Assembly: GCA_963634745.1 (NCBI GenBank)
Contig: CAVHCX010000035.1
Span: forward strand, 1-20,221
Direction: 5' to 3'
Length of the DNA: 20,221 nt
Source of the DNA: CAKRJP01 sp963634745
GTDB lineage: Bacteria; Bacillota; Clostridia; Lachnospirales; Lachnospiraceae
The notes under the pieces were generated by a model. The model did no database searches. It saw only the letters and a program-made list of their open reading frames with translations, and had not been told where the DNA came from. Positions 7,022 to 15,444 of this stretch are shown here, piece by piece (position 1 is the first letter of the stretch; each line of letters begins with the position of its first letter). The position numbers and the translations under genes were made by a program.

Positions 7022-7660
7022 CTATGCACGAATCGATTTTGCAAGACTTACAGCTTCCTTGGTCATAGCTTCGATCTTATCGAAGTCTCCGGCCCCTATC
7101 AGGTCTCCTTTTACCATCCAGCTTCCGCCGCAGGCAAGGATGGAGCTGCAGTTTAAGTATTCTTCTAAGTTCTTTGCGCTGACGCCGCCTGTAGGCATGA
7201 ATTTTAATCCTACATAAGGTGCTGCAAGAGCCTTGATGGTTGCTACACCGCCGAACTGTCCGGCCGGGAAAAATTTTACAAGCTTAAGTCCACGTTTTAC
7301 GGCCTGGGCAACTTCAGAAGGCGTTACACATCCGGGGAATACCGGGATGTTTTTTTCCAGGCAGTAATCTACGATCTCAGGGTCAAATCCCGGGCTTACA
7401 ATGAATTTTGCACCGGACGCGACTGCTAGATCTACCTGCTCGATAGTAAGAACTGTGCCTGCTCCCACTAACATGTCCGGATATTCGCTTGTCATAATCT
7501 TGATAGACTCGGCAGCAGCTGCTGTGCGGAAGGTAACCTCTGCACATGGAAGCCCACCCTTTACCAGGGCTTCTGCCAGGGGCTTTGCATCTTTGGCATC
7601 CTCTAAAACAACAACCGGTACGATCAGTGACTCTGCAATTTTTTGTATCATAGTATCCAT
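7022..7660 (-). CDS. kdgA: KDPG/KHG aldolase
   Basis: Class I aldolase that splits 2-keto-3-deoxy-6-phosphogluconate into pyruvate and glyceraldehyde-3-phosphate. The 212-residue length is typical. Visible active-site features are Glu41 in AEVTFRT (Glu41, Arg45), the GAGTVLT strand at 66-72, SPGFDP and PGCVTPSEV, and the Schiff-base Lys129 in LVKFFPAGQFGG. GMKFMPTGGV-like phosphate-binding sequence follows (here LKFMPTGGV). ATG 7660 follows AAAGGAG. It sits 55 nt after uxaB and 16 nt before kdgK, within the galacturonate operon. Confidence 0.96.
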   Translation of the reverse strand: MDTMIQKIAESLIVPVVVLEDAKDAKPLAEALVKGGLPCAEVTFRTAAAAESIKIMTSEYPDMLVGAGTVLTIEQVDLAVASGAKFIVSPGFDPEIVDYCLEKNIPVFPGCVTPSEVAQAVKRGLKLVKFFPAGQFGGVATIKALAAPYVGLKFMPTGGVSAKNLEEYLNCSSILACGGSWMVKGDLIGAGDFDKIEAMTKEAVSLAKSIRA

Positions 7661-7715
7661 GATAGCTTCTCCTTTATCTGTTTTGATATCTTAAAAATCA
7701 AGTTTCTTCTTTGGC

Positions 7716-9203
7716 TTAGGCCAGTAAAGATTTCATAACTTCGTAAGTACCCTTCTTACGAATCTGGGTCAGGTAGTGGCATACAGAAGCTTCAAATCCT
7801 TCAAGTTTTGTAAGATCTTCGCCCCAGAATTCTGTCTTCGTACATACAGCATGTACAAGATCTTCTACGCTATCGTCCTTGTGGGCAGCGTAGAAATCTA
7901 AGATAGCCTTGTCATCCTTGACGGTGTAATCATTTCCCGCTCTGCTTGCAGTCAGACCATCTTCGGTCAGTGTATGTCCATTGTAGAAGGCAATATAAAA
8001 TGCGAAGGATGCTGTAATACATGCCGGAAGAGTTCCCTTGCGACTTAAATATTCTTTTAAAGAAGGCATTACGCGGGCTCTCCATTTAGAGGTAGAGTTT
8101 AAGGAGATGGAAAGCAGTGCGTGGTCGATGAATGGATTCTTAAAACGCTCAGTAACAGCAGCGGCGAACTCTTCCAGCTCTTCCTTAGGAAGATCCAAAG
8201 TAGGGATAATTTCGTCATAAATTGTCTTGTTCATAAATCCGCAGATTACATCATCGTGCATACAGTCTCTGACGATGTCTTGTCCTGCAAGATAGGCACC
8301 CAGTACGAAGGAAGTATGGGCACCGTTTAGGATGCGGACTTTTCTCTGCTTGTATGGTTTATGGTTGTCTGTAATCAGGATCGGAAGATCTGTCTTGTCT
8401 ACCGGGAATTCATCCTTGATAGACTGAGGACCTTCGATGACCCAGAAACCAAAGATCTCTCCGGTGTCGATCAGGTTGTCTTCATAAGCAAGTTCCTGGC
8501 AGATTGCGGCAGCTTCATTTCTTGGATATCCGGTCACGATACGGTCAACCAGGGTAGAGCAGAAGATGTTTTCTTCTTTGATCCACTGGATGAAATCTTC
8601 TCCGAGATTCCACTGTTCGGCATATTTTAATACACATTTCTCTAATTCTTTTCCATTGTCATCAATAAGCTCGCAGGAGAGGATGATAAATCCTTTTTCC
8701 TTTTCGGAACCGAAATTCTGGAAACGGCGGTACATGAACTGGGTTAATTTTCCGGGGTAGCTGTCGGCCGGGGCATCTGTAAACTGGCAGGCCGGATCAT
8801 AGGCGATTCCTGCTTCTGTAGTATTACAGGTGATAAAACGAAGGTCCGGATTTTCAGCACAGGCAAGCAGGGCCTCGAAATCCTTGTAAGGGTTGAGGCA
8901 GCGACTAACGCAAGAGATCACGCGTTTTTTGTTGACCTCTTGGCCGTTTTGAAATCCTCGAAGGAAGAGGGTATACAAGCCGTCCTGGTCGTTGATCATA
9001 TCGGCCAGTCCACCGCCGATAGGCTGACAGAGGACAACCTTAGAGTTAAATCCTGCTTTTTCATTTAAAACATCGATAAAATAATCAACGAAGGCCCGGA
9101 GAAAATTTCCCTCTCCAAATTGAAGCACACGTTCCGGTGCATCTTCTAAGAGATATCCGTCATATCCTTGTTCTTTTAAGGTTTCATAAGAAAGTTTTTT
9201 CAT
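7716..9203 (-). CDS. uxaB: Tagaturonate reductase (altronate oxidoreductase)
   Basis: Reduces D-tagaturonate to D-altronate with NADH. The 495-residue protein belongs to the mannitol dehydrogenase family. It has an N-terminal Rossmann part (VLQFGEGNFLRAFVDYFID, VVLCQPIGGG), DRIVTGYPRNEA in the middle, and the C-terminal family signature VRILNGAHTS with a downstream KWRARVMPSLKEY. The LQFGEGNFLRAF start and LNGAHTS motif are closer to UxaB than to the fructuronate reductase UxuB. I chose ATG 9203 (MKKLSYETL) with AAAGGA about 13 nt upstream; 43 extra codons open to 9332 read into uxaA and are not protein-like. Flanked by uxaA (37 nt gap) and kdgA. Confidence 0.93.
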   Translation of the reverse strand: MKKLSYETLKEQGYDGYLLEDAPERVLQFGEGNFLRAFVDYFIDVLNEKAGFNSKVVLCQPIGGGLADMINDQDGLYTLFLRGFQNGQEVNKKRVISCVSRCLNPYKDFEALLACAENPDLRFITCNTTEAGIAYDPACQFTDAPADSYPGKLTQFMYRRFQNFGSEKEKGFIILSCELIDDNGKELEKCVLKYAEQWNLGEDFIQWIKEENIFCSTLVDRIVTGYPRNEAAAICQELAYEDNLIDTGEIFGFWVIEGPQSIKDEFPVDKTDLPILITDNHKPYKQRKVRILNGAHTSFVLGAYLAGQDIVRDCMHDDVICGFMNKTIYDEIIPTLDLPKEELEEFAAAVTERFKNPFIDHALLSISLNSTSKWRARVMPSLKEYLSRKGTLPACITASFAFYIAFYNGHTLTEDGLTASRAGNDYTVKDDKAILDFYAAHKDDSVEDLVHAVCTKTEFWGEDLTKLEGFEASVCHYLTQIRKKGTYEVMKSLLA

Positions 9204-9240
9204 AATAGCTTCTATTCCTTTCAAAAAATATTCATATGTA

Positions 9241-10722
9241 CTAGAGGGTGACCCCCTGCTTGAAAATGGCCATATCATGGAAACCGGCTTCCTCAGACTT
9301 GGATTTTTTGCCGGAGGCGACATCCAGGACAAAGTCCAGAAGGTCCTCGGATAATTGGTCTAAGGGGGTGTCGGCTATCATGACACCGCAGTTAAAGTCA
9401 ATCCAGTTTGACTTCTTTGAGGCAAGCTGATTGTTGGTAGAGATCTTCACAGTTGGTACCGGGCTGGCAAAAGGTGTTCCCCGGCCGGTCGTAAACAATA
9501 CGATGTGGGCACCGGATGCTGCAAGAGCCGTAGAGGCCACCAGATCGTTTCCGGGAGCGCTCAAGAGGTTGAGGCCCTTGGCCTTTATGGGTTCGCCGTA
9601 AGATAAGACCCCCTTGACCGGTGCACTTCCGGATTTCTGGGTACATCCCAGAGACTTGTCTTCCAAGCTGGAGATCCCGCCTTTTTTATTTCCGGGAGAT
9701 GGATTCTCGTAGATTGTCTGATTGTGGCTCTTGAAATAATTCTTAAAGTCATTGATAAGAGCAACGGTCTGGTCAAATAAGTCTTCCGTCTCGCAACGGT
9801 TCATAAGGGAAAGCTCGGCACCGAACATTTCAGGAACCTCGGTCAGGATGGTAGATCCGCCCATGGCGATCAGTTTGTCTGAAAATGCACCTACCGTCGG
9901 GTTGGCTGTGATCCCGGAAAGGCCGTCGGAACCGCCGCATTTCATACCGATTACCAGCTCGGAAGCACTGATGGATTCTCTGTGAAACTGGGATGCATAG
10001 ACAATCAGTTCCTTTACAAGCTGGACGCTGTCGGCAATCTCATCCTCGCTTTCCTGGGCAACCAGGAAACGAACTCGCTCGCTGTCATAGTCCCCTATAA
10101 ATTTCTTTAATTCTTCTATGTTACTGTTTTCGCATCCAAGGCCCAGGACCAAAACCCCACCGGCATTGGGATGGTTGATAAGATCGGCAAGGATCCTTCT
10201 GGTGTTATCCTGATCATCACCCATCTGGGAACAGCCGTAGGGATGGGGGAAGGCGCAGATGCCATCGATCTGGTCTGTCATATATTCCTGGGAAGCGCGT
10301 TCGATTGCAGTTGCAACATTATTTACACAGCCAACCGTCGGGATGATCCAGATTTCATTGCGGACCCCGATGCGGCCGTCTTTTCTGCGATAGCCCCGGA
10401 AATACTTGGGCTCCCTTGTGGGAAGTTCGGAAACATTCTTTTTGTAAGTATAGGTAAGAAGATCTCCGAGACCTGTTTTTAAATTGTGAGTGTGAATCCA
10501 GGAACCAAGCGGAATGTCTGCGGTTGCATGCCCGATGGGGTTGCCGTATTTAATAATGGAATCACCTGTTTTTAAATCCTGGAGTGCAAACTTGTGGCCT
10601 TGCTGGATATCTTCCTTAAGGCAAATGCTTACATCTTCCAGTTCGATCACAGTGCCTTTTGATAAAGGTAAAAGAGCAACTGCTACGTTATCTGATGGAT
10701 GGATTCTTATAAATGATTTCAA
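9241..10722 (-). CDS. uxaA: Altronate dehydratase
   Basis: Dehydrates D-altronate to 2-keto-3-deoxygluconate. The 493-residue protein has the N-terminal SAF domain (about residues 1-95, SDNVAVALLPLSKGT, ending HNLKTGL) and the large altronase domain (FRGYRRKDGRIGVRNEIWIIPTVGCVNN..., HPYGCSQMGDD, LGLGCENSN, MKCGGSDGLSGITANP, TTGRGTPFASPVPT). Cysteines in these motifs fit a metal-dependent site. The start is TTG at 10722: AAGGAGG lies 12 nt upstream, a stop codon lies between it and any earlier start, and MKSFIRIHPSDNVA matches the family N-terminus. First gene of the minus-strand operon, driven by the promoter at 10791-10819. Confidence 0.95.
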   Translation of the reverse strand: MKSFIRIHPSDNVAVALLPLSKGTVIELEDVSICLKEDIQQGHKFALQDLKTGDSIIKYGNPIGHATADIPLGSWIHTHNLKTGLGDLLTYTYKKNVSELPTREPKYFRGYRRKDGRIGVRNEIWIIPTVGCVNNVATAIERASQEYMTDQIDGICAFPHPYGCSQMGDDQDNTRRILADLINHPNAGGVLVLGLGCENSNIEELKKFIGDYDSERVRFLVAQESEDEIADSVQLVKELIVYASQFHRESISASELVIGMKCGGSDGLSGITANPTVGAFSDKLIAMGGSTILTEVPEMFGAELSLMNRCETEDLFDQTVALINDFKNYFKSHNQTIYENPSPGNKKGGISSLEDKSLGCTQKSGSAPVKGVLSYGEPIKAKGLNLLSAPGNDLVASTALAASGAHIVLFTTGRGTPFASPVPTVKISTNNQLASKKSNWIDFNCGVMIADTPLDQLSEDLLDFVLDVASGKKSKSEEAGFHDMAIFKQGVTL

Positions 10723-10773
10723 CGAATCAAACTACCTCCTTCTCAATGAATTGTGAAACAAATAATAACAAAA

Positions 10774-10787
10774 TGTAAGGGCTTACA
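10774..10787. promoter_or_regulatory. LacI-type operator A at the uxaA start site
   Basis: TGTAAGGGCTTACA is a 14-bp dyad (TGTAAG, two bases, CTTACA). It covers the predicted uxaA transcription start (about 10784). The symmetry and size fit LacI-family operators, and a LacI-type gene lies at the end of the opposing operon. Confidence 0.75.
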
Positions 10788-10790
10788 CAG

Positions 10791-10819
10791 AATCTACAAC
10801 CATTTGTGAAAAAGGTCAA
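10791..10819 (-). promoter_or_regulatory. Promoter of uxaA-uxaB-kdgA-kdgK
   Basis: On the minus strand TTGACC (10819-10814), a 17-bp spacer and TAGATT (10796-10791) form a good promoter. Operator A lies immediately downstream and overlaps the start site, so a bound repressor would block initiation. Confidence 0.65.
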
Positions 10820-10904
10820 TAGAAAAGAGTGAAAAAAGCAAAGAATAGTTAAAATGCATGAAAAACTTGTGAAAAGATTGTGAGAAATGCGGAGGAACTT
10901 CTTC

Positions 10905-10933
10905 TTGATTTTACCATTCTCAGCCCATATACT
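10905..10933 (+). promoter_or_regulatory. Promoter of dctP-dctQ-dctM-uxaC
   Basis: TTGATT (10905-10910), a 17-bp spacer and TATACT (10928-10933) predict a start near 10940, about 80 nt before dctP. Confidence 0.75.
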
Positions 10934-10943
10934 GAAAGCATCG

Positions 10944-10957
10944 TGTAAGGGCTTACG
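10944..10957. promoter_or_regulatory. LacI-type operator B at the dctP start site
   Basis: TGTAAGGGCTTACG repeats operator A with 13 of 14 bases identical, including the GG centre. It lies just past the predicted dctP start site and 170 bp (centre to centre) from operator A. Two such sites could allow looping or simple repression of both divergent operons. Confidence 0.75.
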
Positions 10958-11019
10958 TAACAAAAAACATCTATAAAAGATTACAAGTTTTGTAAGATCT
11001 GAAAGGGGAAATAAAGAAG

Positions 11020-12054
11020 ATGATCAATTTTAAAAGAATGGTCAGTACAGTGCTTTGTGTATGCATGGTAGGAATACTGGCAACCGGATGCGGAAGTGAT
11101 TCCGGGACCAGTTCGAAGAAGAGAATTATCCGAGTGGCACTTTCACAGTCGGAGGAACATCCGGAATATAAAGGAATGGAAAAGTTTAAAGAATATGTAG
11201 AAGCCAAGTTGGGAGATAAGTATGAAGTACAGATTTTCCCAAATGAGCTTTTGGGAAGTCAGACGAAGGCCATTGAGCTGACCCAGACAGGTGCCATTGA
11301 CTTTACGGTAGCAGGTACACCTAACCTGGAAGTATTTGCAGATGTATATGAAGTGTTTAGTATGCCATATTTGTTTACATCGGAAGAAGCATACTTTGCA
11401 GCCATGAATGATACCGATTATATGAATCAGATTTACGCGTCTACGGAAGATACCGGATTACAGGTAGTGACATGGTACAACGTAGGAACGAGAAACTTCT
11501 ATGCAAAGAAGGCTATCAACACACCGGACGATTTGAAGGGACTTAAGATCCGGGTACAGCAGAGTCCGGCCAGTATTAAGATGGCCAAGGCCTTTGGTGC
11601 TGCAGCATCTCCTATGAGTTTCGGAGAGGTTTATACAGCCATCCAGCAGGGGGTAATTGACGGTGCTGAGAACAATGAGCTGGCGCTTACGGATAATAAG
11701 CACGGTGAAGTTGCAAAATATTTTACTTATTCGAAACATCAGATGATCCCGGATGTATTGATCGCAAATTATAAGTTCTTAAATGAATTAAGTGACGATG
11801 AGAGGCAAGTATTCGAGGAAGCAGCAAAGCTTTCCACAGAGACTGAGTTAGAAGCATGGGAAGAAGATGTTGAGGCCGCAAAAAAGACGGCAGAGGAAGA
11901 TATGGGCGTTACCTTTATCGAGCCGGATATCAATGTATTTAAGGATAAGGTAAAAGATGTACAGGAAGAAATGTTAGAGGAAAATGAGAATATCCGAGAC
12001 CTGTATGATCATATTCAGGAATATAACGAGAAATATGCAAAGGGGGACAACTAG
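11020..12054 (+). CDS. dctP: TRAP transporter solute-binding lipoprotein (probable uronate binding)
   Basis: Extracytoplasmic receptor of a TRAP transporter that captures the organic acid. The 344-residue protein has a lipoprotein signal with lipobox LATGC (Cys24), then the DctP fold. Visible family features include EIFPN-like VQIFPNELLGSQTKAIELTQTGAIDF, the substrate loop VGTRNFYA (Arg158), and LKIRVQQSP with Arg178, the conserved carboxylate-binding arginine; QQGVIDGAENN follows. ATG 11020 is preceded by AAAGGGGA. It is followed without a gap by dctQ. Position opposite uxaA and before uxaC makes D-galacturonate (perhaps also glucuronate) the likely ligand; this is inferred from context. Confidence 0.93.
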   Translation: MINFKRMVSTVLCVCMVGILATGCGSDSGTSSKKRIIRVALSQSEEHPEYKGMEKFKEYVEAKLGDKYEVQIFPNELLGSQTKAIELTQTGAIDFTVAGTPNLEVFADVYEVFSMPYLFTSEEAYFAAMNDTDYMNQIYASTEDTGLQVVTWYNVGTRNFYAKKAINTPDDLKGLKIRVQQSPASIKMAKAFGAAASPMSFGEVYTAIQQGVIDGAENNELALTDNKHGEVAKYFTYSKHQMIPDVLIANYKFLNELSDDERQVFEEAAKLSTETELEAWEEDVEAAKKTAEEDMGVTFIEPDINVFKDKVKDVQEEMLEENENIRDLYDHIQEYNEKYAKGDN

Positions 12055-12558
12055 ATGGAGGCATTACATAAAATCAGAAAAGCTATGGATGCTGTAGTAG
12101 GTACAATTTGTGTCATCCTTTTTGCAGTGATGGTTCTTGTAGGAACCTACCAGATCGTTACAAGATTTATATTTAACAGTCCAAGTACGGTATCAGAGGA
12201 ACTTTTGACTTATACATTTGCATGGATGGCCATGTTTGCAACCGCCTATGTATTTGGAAAACGTGACCATATGAGAATGAGCTTTGTAGTGGATAAGTTA
12301 AAAGCCCCACAGAGAAGGGTGTTGGAAATCGCCATCGAACTTCTTGTCATCGCATTTGCATGTATTGTTATGGTTTACGGTGGATTTACCATTATGGGAC
12401 TTACAATGACTCAGAGGACAGCCGCTCTTGGAGTTATGATGGGGGTAATCTATGCGGTCGTGCCGATTTCAGGAATCCTGATCGCAATCTATGGCATTTT
12501 AAATGTGGCAGATCTTGTGAAGGGATATGACAGTAGGAAAGTAGAGGAGGAAAAGTAG
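12055..12558 (+). CDS. dctQ: TRAP transporter small membrane subunit
   Basis: The 167-residue protein has about four membrane helices and the DctQ pattern: a long first helix (TICVILFAVMVLVGTYQIVTR), then FNSPSTVSEELLTYTFAWMAMFATAYVFGKRDHMRM, in which the EEL...W and K-H elements are family-typical. It pairs with DctM in the membrane and helps dock the binding protein. ATG 12055 directly follows the dctP stop, with AAGGGGG upstream. It ends one base before dctM, so the two are translationally close. Confidence 0.93.
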   Translation: MEALHKIRKAMDAVVGTICVILFAVMVLVGTYQIVTRFIFNSPSTVSEELLTYTFAWMAMFATAYVFGKRDHMRMSFVVDKLKAPQRRVLEIAIELLVIAFACIVMVYGGFTIMGLTMTQRTAALGVMMGVIYAVVPISGILIAIYGILNVADLVKGYDSRKVEEEK

Positions 12559-12559
12559 T

Positions 12560-13867
12560 ATGAATATAGCACTTACATCCGGACTGATTATTTTAGTCCT
12601 CTTAATCATCATGCTGATCGCAGGGGTGCCGATCGCAGTGGCCCTGGGTATCTCATCGGTCTGCGCAATCCTGCCGGTTATGAATCTTGACGTTGCCGTG
12701 CTTACCGGATGCCAGAGAATTTTCTCGGGAATCTCCGTATTCAGTCTTCTTGCCATTCCTTTCTTCATCCTGGCAGGAAATATTATGAACAAGGGCGGTA
12801 TCGCTATCAGACTTATCAACCTTGCAAAACTGATTACAGGTCGTACACCCGGAGCCCTGGCTCAGACCAATGTTCTGGCAAATATGTTATTTGGTGCAAT
12901 TTCAGGATCCGGTACGGCGGCAGCCTCTGCCATGGGATCTATCATTGGACCTATTGAAAAAGAAGAAGGATATGATCCGAACTTCTCGGCAGCCGTTAAT
13001 ATCGCAACCGCACCGACAGGACTTCTGATTCCGCCAAGTAATGTTATGATCACCTATTCCCTGGTCAGTGGCGGAACATCTGTAGCAGCACTTTTCATGG
13101 CAGGTTACATTCCGGGTATCTTATGGGGCCTGGCTTGTATGCTGGTGGTATATGTGATCGCCAAGAAAAAAGGCTATCGCGCAAAGACAAAATTTACAGC
13201 AAAAGAAGCTGGAACAGTGGTATTGCAGGCAATCCCTTGTTTACTTCTTATTATTATCGTAATTGGAGGAATCATTTTCGGAATCTTTACAGCCACAGAA
13301 GGTTCGGTGGTAGCGGTCGTATATAGTTTGGTACTTTCCCTATTTGTATATAAATCCATTACAGTGAAAGAGATTCCACAGATTTTAAGGGACAGTGCAG
13401 AGATGACAGGTATCATTATTTTCCTGATCGGAGTATCAAGTATCATGTCATGGGTTATGGCATTTACCAATATTCCAACCCTGGTTTCATCCGCCCTCTT
13501 ATCTGTCAGCAGCAATAAGATCGTAATCTTACTCTTGATCAACATTATCTTGCTGATCGTAGGAACCTTTATGGATATGACACCGGCCTGCCTGATTTTT
13601 ACACCAATCTTCCTTCCGGTATGTACAGCACTGGGTATGAACACCATCCACTTTGGAATTATGATGATCTTCAACCTCTGTATCGGAACCATTACCCCTC
13701 CGGTGGGAACCACCTTGTTTGTCGGTGTTAAGGTTGGTAACGTACAGCTCGAGAGCGTGATCAAACAGCTCTTGGTTTACTTTGCAGCAATCTTTGTAGT
13801 ATTAATGTTCGTAACCTATATTCCGTCTCTAAGCTTATGGCTTCCAAAATTGATGGGATATATTTAG
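12560..13867 (+). CDS. dctM: TRAP transporter large membrane subunit
   Basis: The 435-residue protein is the ion-coupled transport subunit, with about 12 membrane helices. The DctM signatures are visible: GVPIAVALGI near the start, LLAIPFFILAGNIMNKGGIA, GAISGSGTAAASAMGSI, IATAPTGLLIPPSN, and near the C-terminus GTFMDMTPACLIFTPIFLP and IGTITPPVGTTLFV. It normally uses a sodium gradient. ATG 12560 is one base after the dctQ stop, with GAGGAGG inside the end of dctQ. A near-perfect 11-bp tandem repeat (13867-13888) lies in the short gap before uxaC. Confidence 0.96.
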   Translation: MNIALTSGLIILVLLIIMLIAGVPIAVALGISSVCAILPVMNLDVAVLTGCQRIFSGISVFSLLAIPFFILAGNIMNKGGIAIRLINLAKLITGRTPGALAQTNVLANMLFGAISGSGTAAASAMGSIIGPIEKEEGYDPNFSAAVNIATAPTGLLIPPSNVMITYSLVSGGTSVAALFMAGYIPGILWGLACMLVVYVIAKKKGYRAKTKFTAKEAGTVVLQAIPCLLLIIIVIGGIIFGIFTATEGSVVAVVYSLVLSLFVYKSITVKEIPQILRDSAEMTGIIIFLIGVSSIMSWVMAFTNIPTLVSSALLSVSSNKIVILLLINIILLIVGTFMDMTPACLIFTPIFLPVCTALGMNTIHFGIMMIFNLCIGTITPPVGTTLFVGVKVGNVQLESVIKQLLVYFAAIFVVLMFVTYIPSLSLWLPKLMGYI

Positions 13868-13917
13868 GACTTATCTAGGACATATCTAAAACATGAAGAA
13901 AAGGAGATTTTAAGACA

Positions 13918-15324
13918 ATGAAAAAATTTATGGATAAAGACTTTTTACTTTCTTCAGAGACAGCAGAAAAATTATTTCACGACTATGCAGAGCATATGCC
14001 TATCGTGGATTATCACTGTCATATCAACCCGCAGGAAATCGCAGAGGACCGCAAATTCGACAACATCACCCAGGTATGGCTGGGAGGAGACCACTATAAA
14101 TGGCGTCAGATGAGATCCAACGGCGTGGATGAGTATTATATCACCGGCGGTGCAAGCGATCGTGAAAAATTTCAGAAATGGGCAGAGACCCTGGCAAAGG
14201 CCATCGGAAATCCGCTTTATCATTGGAGCCATTTGGAACTTCAGAGATATTTCGGATATACCGGATATCTGAACGGAGATACAGCGGAGGAAGTATGGAA
14301 CCTTTGCAATGAGAAATTAAAAGAAGATGGTATGTCTGTAAGAAATATCATCCGCAATTCAAATGTGAAATTAATCTGCACCACAGATGATCCGGTGGAT
14401 GATTTAAAATGGCACAAGGTCCTGGCAGAGGATGCCAGCTTTGAAGTAAAAGTACTTCCGGCATGGCGCCCGGACAAGGCAATGAACCTTGAAAAAGCGG
14501 AGTATGCAGATTACATCCAAACACTATCAGAAGTAAGCGGTGTTAAGATCCAGCATTTTACAGATTTAAAAGAAGCACTTCTTAAGAGAATGGACTATTT
14601 CGAGAGCCTTGGATGCAGCGTATCGGACCATGCATTAGAGTATGTCATGTATGCACCGGCTTCAGAGGAGACGGTAGAAGAGATTTTCGAAAAACGTCTC
14701 AAGGGAGAGGCGATCACAAGAGAAGAAGAGATGATCTTCAAGACCGCCTTTATGCAGTTTGTGGGAAAAGCCTACCATGAGAAAAACTGGGTCATGCAGA
14801 TCCATTACGGATGCAAGAGAGATAACAACAAATTCATGTATGACAAACTGGGACCCGATACAGGCTATGACTGCATCGATAACTATGCACCAAGTGGGCA
14901 GACGGCAGATTTCTTAAACTCCCTGATCGCTAGTGATGAGCTGCCAAAGACCATCCTCTACTCCTTAAACCCAAATGATAACGAAGCGATCGGAACCATC
15001 TTAGGATGCTTCCAGGGAACAGAGGCAGCAGGAAAGATCCAGCAGGGAAGTGCATGGTGGTTTAATGATCACAAGACAGGAATGATCGCCCAGATGACCT
15101 CCCTTGCAAATCTTGGACTTTTGTCAAACTTTGTAGGTATGCTGACAGACTCCAGAAGTTTCTTGTCATATACAAGACACGAATATTTCAGAAGAATTTT
15201 ATGCGACCTCATCGGAGGATGGGTAGAGAACGGAGAGTATCCGGCAGACTTTAAGACCTTAGAGGAAATTGTTTGCGGAATTTCTTATAATAACGCAGTA
15301 AAATATTTTGGATTTGACCTGTAA
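13918..15324 (+). CDS. uxaC: Uronate isomerase (glucuronate/galacturonate isomerase)
   Basis: Isomerises D-galacturonate to D-tagaturonate and D-glucuronate to D-fructuronate, the first cytoplasmic step. The 468-residue length is typical. The amidohydrolase-fold metal site appears as IVDYHCHINP (His33, His35), and family blocks follow: QVWLGGDHYKWRQMRSNG, CTTDDPVDDLKWH, VLPAWRPDKAMN, WVMQIHYG, LYSLNPNDNEAIGT, GSAWWFNDHKTGM, and LTDSRSFLSYTRHEYFRR. ATG 13918 follows AAAGGAG. It is the last catabolic gene of the plus-strand operon. Since only uxaA/uxaB (not uxuA/uxuB) are present, the galacturonate reaction is the relevant one here. Confidence 0.97.
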   Translation: MKKFMDKDFLLSSETAEKLFHDYAEHMPIVDYHCHINPQEIAEDRKFDNITQVWLGGDHYKWRQMRSNGVDEYYITGGASDREKFQKWAETLAKAIGNPLYHWSHLELQRYFGYTGYLNGDTAEEVWNLCNEKLKEDGMSVRNIIRNSNVKLICTTDDPVDDLKWHKVLAEDASFEVKVLPAWRPDKAMNLEKAEYADYIQTLSEVSGVKIQHFTDLKEALLKRMDYFESLGCSVSDHALEYVMYAPASEETVEEIFEKRLKGEAITREEEMIFKTAFMQFVGKAYHEKNWVMQIHYGCKRDNNKFMYDKLGPDTGYDCIDNYAPSGQTADFLNSLIASDELPKTILYSLNPNDNEAIGTILGCFQGTEAAGKIQQGSAWWFNDHKTGMIAQMTSLANLGLLSNFVGMLTDSRSFLSYTRHEYFRRILCDLIGGWVENGEYPADFKTLEEIVCGISYNNAVKYFGFDL

Positions 15325-15364
15325 TCAGGCAGATGATAGAATAAATATCGATTAGTAAACATTT

Positions 15365-15404
15365 AGCATATCGGATAAAGTGAATACTTTTCCGATATGC
15401 TTTT
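15365..15404 (+). terminator. Hairpin terminator after uxaC
   Basis: AGCATATCGGA (15365-15375) pairs perfectly with TCCGATATGCT (15391-15401). After one bulged T the stem continues with AAAGT/ACTTT around a GAAT tetraloop. The T-run is only four bases, so some read-through into the regulator gene is likely. Confidence 0.65.
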
Positions 15405-15444
15405 AAAAACTGTGAAAAAATAATAGGAAAGCTGGTGAAGACAT

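Larger units (their letters stand above)
10751..10885 (+). repeat. Scattered TTGTGAAA motifs in the divergent intergenic region
   Basis: TTGTGAAA is found at 10751-10758, 10804-10811 and 10867-10874, with one-mismatch copies at 10827-10834 and 10878-10885, all in the same orientation. Spacing is irregular (53, 23, 40 and 11 bp). In a region this A-rich the pattern may be chance; otherwise it could mark sites for a second regulator. Confidence 0.25.

Noticed and set aside
7005..7044. ATG 7044 as the kdgK start
   Set aside because: Lies within kdgA, adds non-conserved residues, and the AGGAGG site is downstream of it.
13174..13764. 196-codon open frame on the minus strand inside dctM
   Set aside because: Antisense to a clear TRAP permease gene, with no ribosome binding site and an unnatural composition.
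13867..13888. Tandem 11-bp repeat GGACTTATCTA/GGACATATCTA before uxaC
   Set aside because: Only two imperfect copies in a short gap; no sign of function, most likely a small duplication.
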